Assembly (NCBI RefSeq): GCF_000025325.1
Contig: NC_013743.1
Location: 3,825,039-3,889,038 of the forward strand
Reading direction: 5' to 3'
Origin: Haloterrigena turkmenica DSM 5511
GTDB taxonomy: Archaea; Halobacteriota; Halobacteria; Halobacteriales; Natrialbaceae
Length of the DNA: 64,000 nucleotides
Positions 1-8,623 of this stretch are shown piece by piece (the stretch's first letter is position 1; every line of letters begins with the position of its first letter). The notes under the pieces are model-generated. The model had not been told where the DNA came from. It saw nothing but the letters and a program-made list of their open reading frames with translations, and did no database searches. Made by a program: the position numbers and the translations under genes.

Positions 1-290
1 CGGCCGGGATCCGGTGGTTCCACCCCGAAGTCGAACTGGTCTCCGAGGACCTCGTCTACTCGCCGCAACTGCTGTACGGCGTCGTCGCCGACGCGCTCAC
101 CGAGCGACAGCTGTCGGCGCTCGACGCCGCCTACTTCGGCGGCTACTTCGATACGCCCCGAACCAGCACCGGCGACGAGTTGGCCGACCGCTTCGACGTC
201 ACGCGCCAGACGTTCAACCAGCACCTGCGCAAGGCCCAGCGAACCGTCTTCCGACATCTCTTCGAGAAGTCCGGCGCGGACGCACGCTGA
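1..290 (+). CDS. Bat-type HTH_10 transcriptional regulator, C-terminal fragment
   Basis: The reading frame is open from base 3 to the TGA at 288-290; the start lies left of the window. The last 65 or so residues are a typical HTH_10 (bacterio-opsin activator, Bat-like) DNA-binding domain: LTERQLSALDAAYFGGYF, then PRTSTGDELADRFDVTRQT and a recognition helix TFNQHLRKAQRTVFRHLFE. Proteins of this family usually carry PAS, GAF or unknown sensor domains before the HTH, which cannot be seen here. It is a probable cytoplasmic transcription factor; the target is unknown. The HalOD1 gene that follows on the same strand is a common companion of such sensory proteins. Confidence 0.85.
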   Translation, partial: AGIRWFHPEVELVSEDLVYSPQLLYGVVADALTERQLSALDAAYFGGYFDTPRTSTGDELADRFDVTRQTFNQHLRKAQRTVFRHLFEKSGADAR

Positions 291-337
291 CAGGTCAGCG
301 TCCGCCCTTACTACGACCGCTTGCGTAGTGAAACGTA

Positions 338-694
338 ATGGACGAGGATACGATCCACACAGATGTCGTCCCCGCTCGACCGATCGGCGAGGACAGCGTC
401 GGCCACGACCCCACCACGGAGACGTTTCACACCCGCTTCGATGCGGCGTTCGGAACGGAGCGCGACGCGGTCACCGAGGCGCTCACCGCCACGATCGTCG
501 AGACCGTCGGCGCCGTCACGAACCGCGATCCCTGTAGCATGGCGCCGCTGTTCGCGACCGTCGATCCCGAGTCGCTCGCCGACCTCGTAACGTCGACTCG
601 CGACCACCCGCTCACCGTGAGCTTTTCGTACGAGGACTGTCACGTGAGCGTCTCGAGCGACGGAACTGTCGTCGTCAAGCTCTCTAACGACTGA
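338..694 (+). CDS. HalOD1 output-domain protein
   Basis: A 118-residue protein whose second half (about residues 45-115) matches the halobacterial output domain HalOD1: ETVGAVTNRDPCSMAPLF, then a loop leading to VSFSYEDCHVSVSSDGTVVV. HalOD1 proteins are found almost only in haloarchaea, often alone or fused to receiver domains, and are presumed signalling outputs; no biochemical activity is established. It lies 47 nt downstream of the Bat-type regulator on the same strand and may be co-transcribed with it. The N-terminal 40 residues are acidic and show no recognisable domain. Confidence 0.85.
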   Translation: MDEDTIHTDVVPARPIGEDSVGHDPTTETFHTRFDAAFGTERDAVTEALTATIVETVGAVTNRDPCSMAPLFATVDPESLADLVTSTRDHPLTVSFSYEDCHVSVSSDGTVVVKLSND

Positions 695-790
695 TTTCGT
701 TTTCTCGGGAGCGGTGAATTGGCTTCCGAGCGCGGATCGTATCGAACGTAACCGACGGACTGAAGGTCGTCACCTTCGACGGGAGACCTG

Positions 791-1381
791 ATGGCTGACG
801 AACTAAAGCGACGAGCCGTCCACGCGAGCGGGGCGGGACTGGTCGCGCTCTATCTCCTCGCCGCTCAGTTCGATCTCGGACTGACCTGGGATCGATTTCA
901 GCTCCTGATGGGCCTCCTCGCGGTCGGGACGATCGCCCTCGAGTTCCTCCGGCTCTACGTCGGCCTCGAGTTGTCGCTCTACGACTCGCTGACCCGGGAG
1001 TACGAACAGAACCAGTTCGCCGGCTACGGCTACTACATGCTCAGCATGACGGTCGCCGTGTTGTTCTTCGAGCCCCGCGTCGCCCTCCCGGCGATGCTGA
1101 TGCTCGCGATCGGCGATCCGATCAGCGGGACCGTCTCGGACGACAGCCTCAAGTTCGTCAAGGGGCCGAGGGTGCTGGTCACGATGTTCGTCGTCTCGGC
1201 GCTCATCGCCGCGCCCTTTCTCCACGAGACGCCGCTGGCCGTCGTCGCGGCCGCGATCGGCGCGACCGTCGCCGACGGCGTCAAACTCAGAATCGGCGAC
1301 TACATCGTCGACGACAACCTGACGATCCCCATCTACGCCGGCCTGCTGGCGACGCTCGTCCTCGAGTTCGGGCCGGTTTAA
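791..1381 (+). CDS. Dolichol kinase / CTP transferase-like membrane protein
   Basis: A 196-residue integral membrane protein with about six hydrophobic segments (near residues 12-30, 36-54, 78-95, 98-115, 132-152 and 176-194). The cytoplasmic loop AIGDPISGTVSD followed by KFVKGPRVLVTMFV resembles the nucleotide-binding region of the dolichol kinase/phosphatidate cytidylyltransferase superfamily. A role in phosphorylating polyprenols or isoprenoid alcohols for glycan or lipid synthesis is known for the family but is inference here. The ATG is preceded by a short AT-poor leader. The gene stands alone, followed by a long repeat-containing intergenic region. Confidence 0.7.
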   Translation: MADELKRRAVHASGAGLVALYLLAAQFDLGLTWDRFQLLMGLLAVGTIALEFLRLYVGLELSLYDSLTREYEQNQFAGYGYYMLSMTVAVLFFEPRVALPAMLMLAIGDPISGTVSDDSLKFVKGPRVLVTMFVVSALIAAPFLHETPLAVVAAAIGATVADGVKLRIGDYIVDDNLTIPIYAGLLATLVLEFGPV

Positions 1382-1454
1382 AATTTATTCGTCCGATTTT
1401 CACAGTACAGGTGCGTCTTCAACGGTAACAGGAGTTGGGACGAACGGAAACACG

Positions 1455-1833
1455 CGTTCTACTCATTCTGGCGGCTAGGGGTTGCCACTCCCTCCCCAAC
1501 CGATTTCTCCTCACGGGTGCTTCGCACCCGTTCGGATGATTCGCGGAACCTTCGGTTCCGCGCTAACGCTCACTCCGTGCAGTCGTTCGCTCATCCACTG
1601 GAAGACGCTTCACGTCTTCCAAGCCGCTGTTCGCTCCGTCTGCTCACGGGCGCTTCGCGCCCGTTCGCATGGTATGCGAGACCTTCGGTCTCGCACTACT
1701 CACAGAGACCTCGCGCGGTATCGACGGCTGTCCTCACTCTCGATTACGGGTCACTTCGTTCCCCGTTCGCATTCGAGGTGCTCTCCAGTCGCACCTCGCT
1801 TCGCTCGGACAGCCGACAGCGCGCGCCACCGCA
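1455..1833. repeat. Dispersed intergenic repeat, copy 1 (long, with five hairpins)
   Basis: First and longest of three related intergenic elements in the window (others at 35657-35799 and 56910-57042). All share a 5' block of about 50 bp ending in CTCCCCAACCGATT, an internal TTCGCTCATCC-like tract and a 17-bp 3' end of the form CAGCRYGCGCYACCGCA. This copy additionally contains a train of perfect hairpins at 1513-1531, 1543-1561, 1600-1620, 1646-1664 and 1675-1695, four of them with 8-9 bp arms around a TTC loop. It fills the 1382-1917 gap between a rightward and a leftward gene; I see no credible protein gene there. Confidence 0.75.
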
Positions 1834-1917
1834 GAACGGGGTCACGGACTAGAGCGCAACGGAGAAAAGCGATAGTGAACGCGACTAAAACTACCGAAAC
1901 CACGCTTCGGTCGCCGG

Positions 1918-2760
1918 TCAGAGGTCGGTCGTTCGGAACCGCCAGTAGCCGACACCGAGCGCGAGGACGATCCAGCCGGCCAGCACCGCGAGCGCGAACG
2001 CCGGCGTCTGGTAGAACGTCGGTTCCGGCGGCGGTCTGACGAACGTCCCGCCCTCGAGATCGGGAAAGAGCCCGGTGACGAGGTAGGTGTACGCCGCTAT
2101 CGGATTCAGCGCGTCGACGAAGGCCACCCACTCGGGCGTCGTCGCGGGCCACGAGAAGCCGTGGGCGACGTAGAGCGCGATCCGCGGAAGCTGGGCCCAC
2201 AGCTGGAAGAAGAAGAGCACGAAGACGCCGAACGCGGCGGCCGTCGCCCGGGTCGACGTACGGACGGTCGACGAGAGACCGACCGCGAGCGCGGTGAACG
2301 TCACGGCCAGCAGGACGAGGGCCGCGACGACGCCGGCGAACTGCGCGGGATCGACGGGCAGTCCCAGGGCCAGCCCCACCGGAACGGCGGCGACGAACGA
2401 CACGACGATCGCCGCGGCGATCACGAGGCTCCGCGAGAGGAACGTTCCGACGACGACCGAGGCGCGATCGATCGGGAGGCCGAGGACCACCTTGAGGGCG
2501 CCGCTCGAGCGCTTTTCGACGACGGCGGACGCGAAGAAGGCCAGCGCCAGCAGCGGCGTAACCATCGAGAACAGCGCGTACAGCCCCGTCGTCAGGGTGG
2601 GCGCGCTCCCGGACAGCCGCGCCGCCGTCCGCCCCTCGGAGTAGGTCAGGAGCGCGCCGAGGAGGACGTAGATCGCGCCCAGCATGTACACCTGCCGCTC
2701 GCGGACCGTGTCGAGCACGTCCTCGCGGACGAACAGCGCGAGGGCGGCCAGGTGACTCAC
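1918..2760 (-). CDS. ABC-2 type transporter permease (NosY-like)
   Basis: A 280-residue permease with six or so membrane segments: an N-terminal cytoplasmic FVREDVLDTVRERQ stretch, TM1 near 25-42, then clusters at 60-85, 105-135, 140-165, 170-190 and a last helix at 250-272. The charged motif FFASAVVEKRSSGALKVVLG after the second helix is the standard element of ABC-2 permeases of the NosY/YhaP type. The start codon overlaps the stop of the upstream ATPase gene by 4 nt (ATGA), so the two form one exporter. The substrate is unknown. A paralogous pair lies at 44929-46709. Confidence 0.9.
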   Translation of the reverse strand: MSHLAALALFVREDVLDTVRERQVYMLGAIYVLLGALLTYSEGRTAARLSGSAPTLTTGLYALFSMVTPLLALAFFASAVVEKRSSGALKVVLGLPIDRASVVVGTFLSRSLVIAAAIVVSFVAAVPVGLALGLPVDPAQFAGVVAALVLLAVTFTALAVGLSSTVRTSTRATAAAFGVFVLFFFQLWAQLPRIALYVAHGFSWPATTPEWVAFVDALNPIAAYTYLVTGLFPDLEGGTFVRPPPEPTFYQTPAFALAVLAGWIVLALGVGYWRFRTTDL

Positions 2761-3692
2761 TGGGCGACACCCCGCGTGTAGCGTTCGAACAGGTCCTCAA
2801 GGGAGGTCTCGCTGGTCGTGACGTCCCGGACGGTCGCCGGCGAGTCGTAGAAGGCCGCGACGACCGCCGCCTTCGCGGCGTCGTCGCAGGTCACCGTCAC
2901 CGACGGCTCGTCGATCTCGACGTCGACCACGCCCTCGAGCGCTCGGACGTAGTCGACGACGTCGGCGGGGACCGCGGAGAGCGCGAGCGTCACGGCCGCT
3001 GAGCCGCCGGCGGACTCGCGCAACGCGTCGATCGAGTCGACGGCGACGAGTTCGCCGCCGTCCAGGATGCCGACGCGGTCGCAGACCGCCTCGACCTGCT
3101 CCATGATGTGACTCGAGAAGAAGACGGTCGCGCCGCGTTCGTTCTCCTCGCGGACGATTCGGCGCATGGTGCGCGCGCCGTTAGGGTCGAGCCCCGTCGA
3201 GGGCTCGTCCAGCACGAGGAGGTCCGGCCGGCCCGCCAGCGCCACGGCGAGCATGAGCCGCTGGGCCATCCCCTTCGAGTACTCCGCGACGGGGTAGTCG
3301 GCCGGGCCCTGCATCCCGACGCGGTCGATGAGGTCGTCGGGATCGTCGTCGGCGTCCTTGGCGTCGATGGCGAACTCGACGTGGTCGCGGCCCGTTCGGT
3401 CGCCGATCGGACCGTAGCCGTCGGGCAGGACGCCGATCCGATCACGGACGGCCGCGCTCTCGCTCGCGACGTCGCGGCCGAGGACGCGAATCGAGCCCGA
3501 CGTGGGGGCGGCGTAGTCCAACAGGAGGTCGATGGTCGTTGACTTGCCGGCGCCGTTCGGGCCGAGAAAGCCGAAGATCTCGCCGGAGCGCACGGTGAGA
3601 TCGAGGTCGTGGAGGGCGGTGACCGTTCGGCTTCCGCGGATGCCGAACCGCCGGTAGCGTTTGGTCACCCCGCGGAGTTCGATCGCAGACAT
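2757..3692 (-). CDS. ABC-2 transporter ATP-binding protein
   Basis: A 311-residue ATPase starting at MSAIELRGVTKRY. Walker A is GPNGAGKST (about residues 45-53), the signature is YSKGMAQRLMLAVAL, Walker B is DLLVLDEPSTGLDP, and the H-loop is FFSSHIMEQVEAVCDR. The roughly 90-residue C-terminal extension after the H-loop is typical of exporter ATPases paired with NosY-like permeases. The AT-rich block at 3711-3727 fits a promoter about 25 nt upstream of this ATG, which supports choosing it over an in-frame start 75 nt upstream. The permease is translationally coupled downstream. Confidence 0.92.
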   Translation of the reverse strand: MSAIELRGVTKRYRRFGIRGSRTVTALHDLDLTVRSGEIFGFLGPNGAGKSTTIDLLLDYAAPTSGSIRVLGRDVASESAAVRDRIGVLPDGYGPIGDRTGRDHVEFAIDAKDADDDPDDLIDRVGMQGPADYPVAEYSKGMAQRLMLAVALAGRPDLLVLDEPSTGLDPNGARTMRRIVREENERGATVFFSSHIMEQVEAVCDRVGILDGGELVAVDSIDALRESAGGSAAVTLALSAVPADVVDYVRALEGVVDVEIDEPSVTVTCDDAAKAAVVAAFYDSPATVRDVTTSETSLEDLFERYTRGVAQ

Positions 3693-3710
3693 ACGATCGA
3701 CACGTCGGCG

Positions 3711-3727
3711 ATCTATTATTATACTTT
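3711..3727 (-). promoter_or_regulatory. TATA-like promoter between divergent genes
   Basis: An isolated A+T-only run (TATTATTATACTTTT on the plus strand) in otherwise GC-rich DNA, 20-35 nt upstream of the ABC ATPase start at 3692. The spacing suits a leaderless archaeal transcript. It may also serve the divergent MFS gene. Confidence 0.55.
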
Positions 3728-3816
3728 TGATGGGTTGGCCGGCGTCGGGTTCCGGTATCGGCAACACCGTACCGTTCAGGAGGCCTCAACACCGCCTGTC
3801 TCGAACGTGGAGGTCC

Positions 3817-5046
3817 GTGTCTCGGTTGCAGCGGTTCGAACGGGTGTCGCGGATTCGATCGGTGCTCGCGGAGGGTCGCGGGAAGATCCTGTTCGCCGTC
3901 GCGACCGGCTGGTGTTTCTCGATCGGCGTCCGACTCACCTATCCCGTGTTGTTACCCTTCCTGCGGGAGGCCTACGGCCTCGACCTGACGACGGCGGGAT
4001 TCCTGCTGACGGCGCTGTGGCTCGCGTACGCGCTCGGACAGCTTCCCGGCGGGATCCTCGCCGACCGCCTCGGGGAGGGGAACATCCTCGTGGCGAGCTC
4101 GCTCGTCTCGGCGGTGGCGGTCGGCGTCGTCGCCATCGCGAACTCGGCGGCGCTGGTCTATCTCGCGACGGCCTGTTTCGGCTTCGGGACGGCGCTGTAC
4201 GGCGTCGCCCGGTTCACTATCCTCTCGGACGTCTTCCCGAACAACGCGGGGACCGCGGTCGGCGTCACGATGGCCGCCGGCGAGGTCGGGAACGCCGCGC
4301 TCCCGCTCGCGGCCGGCGCCATCGCGACGACGCTGGCCTGGCAGTTCGGCTTCGGCCTCGCCGCGCCCGTCTTCCTGCTGGTCGCCGGCCTGCTGTGGGC
4401 CGTCGTCCCCGGCCGAACCTCCGGCGAGGGCAGCGCCGTCGACAGCCTCTCGCTCGAGACCGTCCGGTACGTCGCCGTCCAGCTGCGCCGCCGGGAGATC
4501 GTCGTCGTGACGGCGATCCAGATCCTCACCTACTGCGTCTGGCAGGCGTTTACGGGCTTCTATCCGACCTACTTGATCGAGATCAAAGGGTTCTCGGAGG
4601 GGGTCGCCACGGCGCTGTTCAGCGCGTTCTTCGCGCTCGGGATCGTCGTCCAGCCGGCGACCGGGCGGCTCTACGACGAGTTCGGGATTCGACGGTCGCT
4701 ACCGATCGTTCTGGGCGTCATGGCCGTCGCGCTCGTCGCCCTCCCGTTCCTCGAGGGGTTCTGGCCGGTCGTCGCCGGGACCGTGCTGCTCTCGAGTATC
4801 CTCGGGTACGGAACGATCACGCTGCCGTACATGACCGCGGCGTTCCCGACGGACATGCAGGGGACGGGCGTGGGATTCCTGCGGAGCACCTACATGACGA
4901 TCGGCGCCGCGAGTCCGGTCCTGTTCGGCGCGCTCGCCGAACGGGGCTTTTTCGACGAGGGCTACGTCGTGCTGGCGGCGTTCGTCGTCTGTGCGATCGC
5001 GCTCGTTCGGTGGCTGCCGGGGCTCTCGGCGGCCGTGTCGGACTGA
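3817..5046 (+). CDS. Major facilitator superfamily transporter
   Basis: An MFS carrier of about 409 residues with 12 predicted helices. The motif A-like loop between TM2 and TM3 is GQLPGGILADRLGEGN. The region VRLTYPVLLPFLREAYGLDLTTAGFLLTALWL fits the first loop and TM2 of archaeal sugar or metabolite antiporters, but the substrate cannot be told. The frame is open back to 3661; I prefer the GTG at 3817 (VSRLQRFERVSRIRSVLA) because earlier starts overlap the divergent ABC gene or its promoter. GTG at 3844 is an alternative. It is transcribed divergently from the ABC exporter. Confidence 0.8.
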   Translation: MSRLQRFERVSRIRSVLAEGRGKILFAVATGWCFSIGVRLTYPVLLPFLREAYGLDLTTAGFLLTALWLAYALGQLPGGILADRLGEGNILVASSLVSAVAVGVVAIANSAALVYLATACFGFGTALYGVARFTILSDVFPNNAGTAVGVTMAAGEVGNAALPLAAGAIATTLAWQFGFGLAAPVFLLVAGLLWAVVPGRTSGEGSAVDSLSLETVRYVAVQLRRREIVVVTAIQILTYCVWQAFTGFYPTYLIEIKGFSEGVATALFSAFFALGIVVQPATGRLYDEFGIRRSLPIVLGVMAVALVALPFLEGFWPVVAGTVLLSSILGYGTITLPYMTAAFPTDMQGTGVGFLRSTYMTIGAASPVLFGALAERGFFDEGYVVLAAFVVCAIALVRWLPGLSAAVSD

Positions 5047-5065
5047 CCGGCGACCCGACGGCTCC

Positions 5066-5986
5066 TCACTGCCCCATCTCGGAGCGCTCGGGGATCGTTC
5101 CGACCATCGTCAGCGTGCGCCCGTCGACCGCGATGTCGTCGACCTCGCCGGCCAGCGTCCGAAGCTCCGTGCGAACGTCGTCGGTGATGTCGTCGGGATC
5201 GTCGAAGACGAACGCCCAGGTCGCCGTCTCGGGATCGCGCCCCGGCATCGACAGCCCCCAGCAGTAGATCTCGGGGATGTCGATGGTATCGACGAGCGGT
5301 TCCAGATACTCGCCGGTGACGAGGGGCTCCTCGGGCAGCGTCTCGAGGACGTGCGTCATCCACGGGTCGACGTCCTCGAGTCGGTCGCGGTCGCCGTGTC
5401 TGGCGTCGATCGGGTTCTCGTAGCCGGTACCGAGGACTAGCGCGTCGTCGCCGACGGCGATCGGTCCCGCGGAGGTCTCGTCGGCGCCGTCGGCGACGGC
5501 GTAGCCGCCGTACTCGTCGGTGACGTCGTACTGTTCCGACTCCGCGAGTTGCGTCTCGAGCGCGTCGGCGTCGAACTGGCCGAGGACGACCTGCGTCGTC
5601 CCCTGGCTGACGAGCGCGTCGACCTGGTCCGGATAGACGTCGAGCACCTCGAGGACCGGCGACTCGACGTCCTCGGCGGGCGGCAGGTCTTCCGCGTAAT
5701 CGAACCGGCCGTTGCTCGCGTTGCCGTCGTCGAACAGCCACGCGCGGAACTCCCGGGCGTCCGACCAGTCGACCGTGACGCCGGGATCGGGCATCTGTTC
5801 TCGGCGAGCCTCGATGTCTCCCGCCGGGACGCCGTTGACCTGCTCGGTCGAGCCCTCCGTTCCGTCGTCGGAGCCGTTCTCGTTCGAATTCCCGTTACCA
5901 CCGTCGTCGCCGCTCCCGAGACAGCCGGCGAGGCCGACGCCGGCGGCGACGACCAGTCCGCGCCGCGTCGTGGTCCACTCAGTCAT
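5066..5986 (-). CDS. Tat-exported lipoprotein, haloarchaeal unknown
   Basis: A 306-residue protein with a twin-arginine signal (TTRRGLVVAAGVGLAGC) ending in a lipobox, LAGC at residues 19-22, so it should be exported folded and anchored by a lipidated Cys. A Gly/Asn/Ser/Asp-rich linker (about 23-50) separates the anchor from a folded domain of about 240 residues with no family I recognise. The folded part contains a repeated theme in which protein levels appear to be compared (VLDVYPDQVDALVSQG, VVLGQFDADALETQLAES). It is convergent with the MFS gene, with 19 nt between the stops. Confidence 0.8.
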   Translation of the reverse strand: MTEWTTTRRGLVVAAGVGLAGCLGSGDDGGNGNSNENGSDDGTEGSTEQVNGVPAGDIEARREQMPDPGVTVDWSDAREFRAWLFDDGNASNGRFDYAEDLPPAEDVESPVLEVLDVYPDQVDALVSQGTTQVVLGQFDADALETQLAESEQYDVTDEYGGYAVADGADETSAGPIAVGDDALVLGTGYENPIDARHGDRDRLEDVDPWMTHVLETLPEEPLVTGEYLEPLVDTIDIPEIYCWGLSMPGRDPETATWAFVFDDPDDITDDVRTELRTLAGEVDDIAVDGRTLTMVGTIPERSEMGQ

Positions 5987-6144
5987 GGTTTCGAGAACAT
6001 CAGTACCGCTGAAAAGTACGCGGTGGATTATCAGTTTTCGAAGGACGACGAAAATTATCCACTTCGGCGCGATTCACCGTCGATCGTTCCGGTGCGAGTG
6101 GCCGGCGAGACCGCTGTACCGGGCCGAAAACCGTTTCGAACCGG

Positions 6145-8616
6145 TCAGTGCCGTGTCGTCCGTTCTCGAGCCGATTCCATGAACGTCGCGTGGACGTCCG
6201 TCGTCGCCTCGTCGACCCGCTCCCGGCACCGCTCGTAGGTGCCGTCGGATTGCATCACCCACCGGTTTCGGGTGTCCTGCAGGATCGTCTCGAGGATTTC
6301 GTCGAGACGCGACTGGAGCCGCGGGTCCTCGATCGGGGTGATCGCCTCGACGCGGTTGTCGAGGTTCCGGGTCATCCAGTCGGCCGAGCCGGTGTAGTAG
6401 CAGTCCTCGTCGCCCGCCCGGAAGTAGAAGATCCGCGAGTGCTCGAGGAACCGGCCGACGACGCTGTGGACGTCGATGTTCTCGCTGACGTCCTCGAGTC
6501 CGGGCCGGAGCCGACAGATGTCGCGAACGATGAGATCGATATCGACGCCGGCCATCGACGCGCGGTAGAGTTCGCGGACGAGTTGCGGATCCTCTAACCG
6601 GTTCATCTTGGCGACGATGCGGGCGTCCTCGCCGTCGCGGGCGCGCTGGGCAACCGTCCGAACGAGGTCGACAAACCGCTCGCGCATGTTGCCGGGAGCG
6701 ACGAGCAGTTTGCGGTAGTCGCGGTGCATCGAGTGGCCCGTGAAGTAGTTGAACACGCGCACGAGGTCCTGTCCGATGTCGGGATCGGCGGTCAGCAGGC
6801 CGAGATCCTCGTACTGCTTGGCGGTCTCGGAGTGATAGTTGCCGGTGCCGATGTGGGAGTACAGTTGCACGCCGTCCTCTTCCTCCCGGACGACCAGCGA
6901 GGTCTTCGTGTGAGTCTTGTAGCCGATCGTCCCGTAGGCGACGTGGATCCCTTCCTCCTCGAGTTTCTTCGCCCACTCGAGGTTGTTCTCCTCGTCGAAG
7001 CGGGCTTTGAGTTCGACCATGACCGCGACCTGTTTGCCGTTGCGGGCGGCATCGATGAGCGTCTCGATGATCTTCGAGTCGCTGGCCGTGCGGTAGATCG
7101 CCGCCTTGATCGCCAGCACGTCCGGATCGTTGGCCGCCTCCTCGAGGAATCGCTGGACGGTGTCCTCGAAGGCGTGGTAGGGGTGGTGGACGAGGACGTC
7201 GCGGTCGCGGATCACGTCGAAGATGGGGCGACCGTCCTCGCGGGTTCCCAGCCGCGGGTGTGGCTGGGGCGTCCAGTCGGGCAACTGCAGTTCGGGCCGG
7301 TCGAGGGCAGCCAGTTCGAAGAAGTCCCGGTAGTCGAGCGGTCCGTCGAGATGGAACACCTCCCGCTCGTCGAGTTCGAGCTCCCGCCGGAGAATCTCGA
7401 GGACCTCCACGGGCGCGTCGCGTTCAATTTCGAGGCGGACGACGGTGGCGAACCGGCGCTCCTCCAGGACTTCCTCGATCATCTCGATGAGATCCTCGGC
7501 GACCTCCTCGTCGCGGCGAACCTCGGCGTTTCGCGTCACCCGGAACAGGGCCGTGTCGACGACATCGACGTCCGGGAACAGCAGATCGAGGTTCGCTCGG
7601 ACGACGTCCTCGAGGAGCACGTAGCGGTCGTCGTCGCCGAGCTGGACGAACCGGACCTGGTTTCGCGGGATCTTCACCCGCGAGAAGGTGAGATCGGCGC
7701 CGGGTCGTTCACGGGTCAGAACGCCGAGGGAAAGGCTCTGGTTCGAGATGAACGGGAACGGATGGGCCGGATCGAACGTCAGCGGCGTCAGGGTCGGCAG
7801 GACCGAGCTCTCGAAGTAGTCCCGCACCTCCCGTCGCTCGGCGGCCGAGAGCTCGTCGTAGTCGACGATGTGGATCCCTTCCTCGTCGAGGGCGGGCCGG
7901 ATCTCCTCGCGGTAGCAGCGACTCTGGCGCTCGAGCAGCGAGCGGGCCTCCGTCAGTGCCTCTCGCCACTGCTCGCGGGGCGTGCGGCCGTCAGGGGTCT
8001 CCTCGGTGATGCCGGCGGCGAGTTGCTGTTTCAGGCCGCCGACGCGCTTGCGGATGAACTCGTCGACGTTCTTCGTGAAGATCGCGAGGAACTTCACCCG
8101 CTCGAGCAGCGGGTTCTTCTCGTCGGTGGCCTCGTGGAGGACCCGCCGCTGGAAGGCGAGTTCGCTGAGTTCGCGGTTGAGGTAGTAGCGCGGATCCGAG
8201 AGGTTAACGGACTCGGCCCGGACGCCGCCCGCTCCCGAGGGCCGGTCGGTCGTCGTCGCGGCGTCCGCGACGCTCGTTTCGTCGACCGACAACGTGTCGG
8301 CGGGGAGAGCGCTGGTCGGCGCGGGTTCGTCGGCGTCGGAGCCACCGACCGCTGTCTCGACCGCATCGGGCTCGGACCCGGCTCCCTCGTCGGAATCAGC
8401 GGAAGGCGCGTCATCGGCATCCCCGTCGTACGCGAGCGACGCGTCGTCCTCGGCTCCCTCCTCGGCCGTCGCGTCGGTGTCGCTACTCGACGACCCGCCG
8501 TCGCTCATCGCTCGAGCGGTCGGCACGTCGTCGTCTCGATTCGTTCGGTTCGGTCGGTCGGTCGGTCGGTTCCACTGCTCCGCTCGGTCGGATTCGGACG
8601 TGTCATCCCCCCTCAT
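6145..8616 (-). CDS. ppk1: Polyphosphate kinase 1
   Basis: An 823-residue protein. Residues 1-135 are a low-complexity, Asp/Ser/Ala-rich extension; the canonical PPK1 begins near DPRYYLNRELSELAFQRRVL (about 141). The autophosphorylated histidine is in YSHIGTGNYHSETAKQY (His about 588), and the C-terminal domain carries NIDVHSVVGRFLEHSRIFYF and YYTGSADWMTRNLDNRVE, both PLD-like signature regions of PPK1. The enzyme reversibly makes long-chain polyphosphate from ATP. The start could also be Met38. A phosphatase gene lies 7 nt upstream in the same orientation, so the two probably form one unit. Family members are normally about 700 residues, so the extension is unusual. Confidence 0.93.
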   Translation of the reverse strand: MRGDDTSESDRAEQWNRPTDRPNRTNRDDDVPTARAMSDGGSSSSDTDATAEEGAEDDASLAYDGDADDAPSADSDEGAGSEPDAVETAVGGSDADEPAPTSALPADTLSVDETSVADAATTTDRPSGAGGVRAESVNLSDPRYYLNRELSELAFQRRVLHEATDEKNPLLERVKFLAIFTKNVDEFIRKRVGGLKQQLAAGITEETPDGRTPREQWREALTEARSLLERQSRCYREEIRPALDEEGIHIVDYDELSAAERREVRDYFESSVLPTLTPLTFDPAHPFPFISNQSLSLGVLTRERPGADLTFSRVKIPRNQVRFVQLGDDDRYVLLEDVVRANLDLLFPDVDVVDTALFRVTRNAEVRRDEEVAEDLIEMIEEVLEERRFATVVRLEIERDAPVEVLEILRRELELDEREVFHLDGPLDYRDFFELAALDRPELQLPDWTPQPHPRLGTREDGRPIFDVIRDRDVLVHHPYHAFEDTVQRFLEEAANDPDVLAIKAAIYRTASDSKIIETLIDAARNGKQVAVMVELKARFDEENNLEWAKKLEEEGIHVAYGTIGYKTHTKTSLVVREEEDGVQLYSHIGTGNYHSETAKQYEDLGLLTADPDIGQDLVRVFNYFTGHSMHRDYRKLLVAPGNMRERFVDLVRTVAQRARDGEDARIVAKMNRLEDPQLVRELYRASMAGVDIDLIVRDICRLRPGLEDVSENIDVHSVVGRFLEHSRIFYFRAGDEDCYYTGSADWMTRNLDNRVEAITPIEDPRLQSRLDEILETILQDTRNRWVMQSDGTYERCRERVDEATTDVHATFMESARERTTRH

Positions 8617-8623
8617 CCCACTC

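Noticed and set aside
1482..2039. Plus-strand frames through the hairpin-rich repeat
   Set aside because: They are Arg/Ser-rich and run through inverted repeats and into the antisense of the ABC permease; no coding character.
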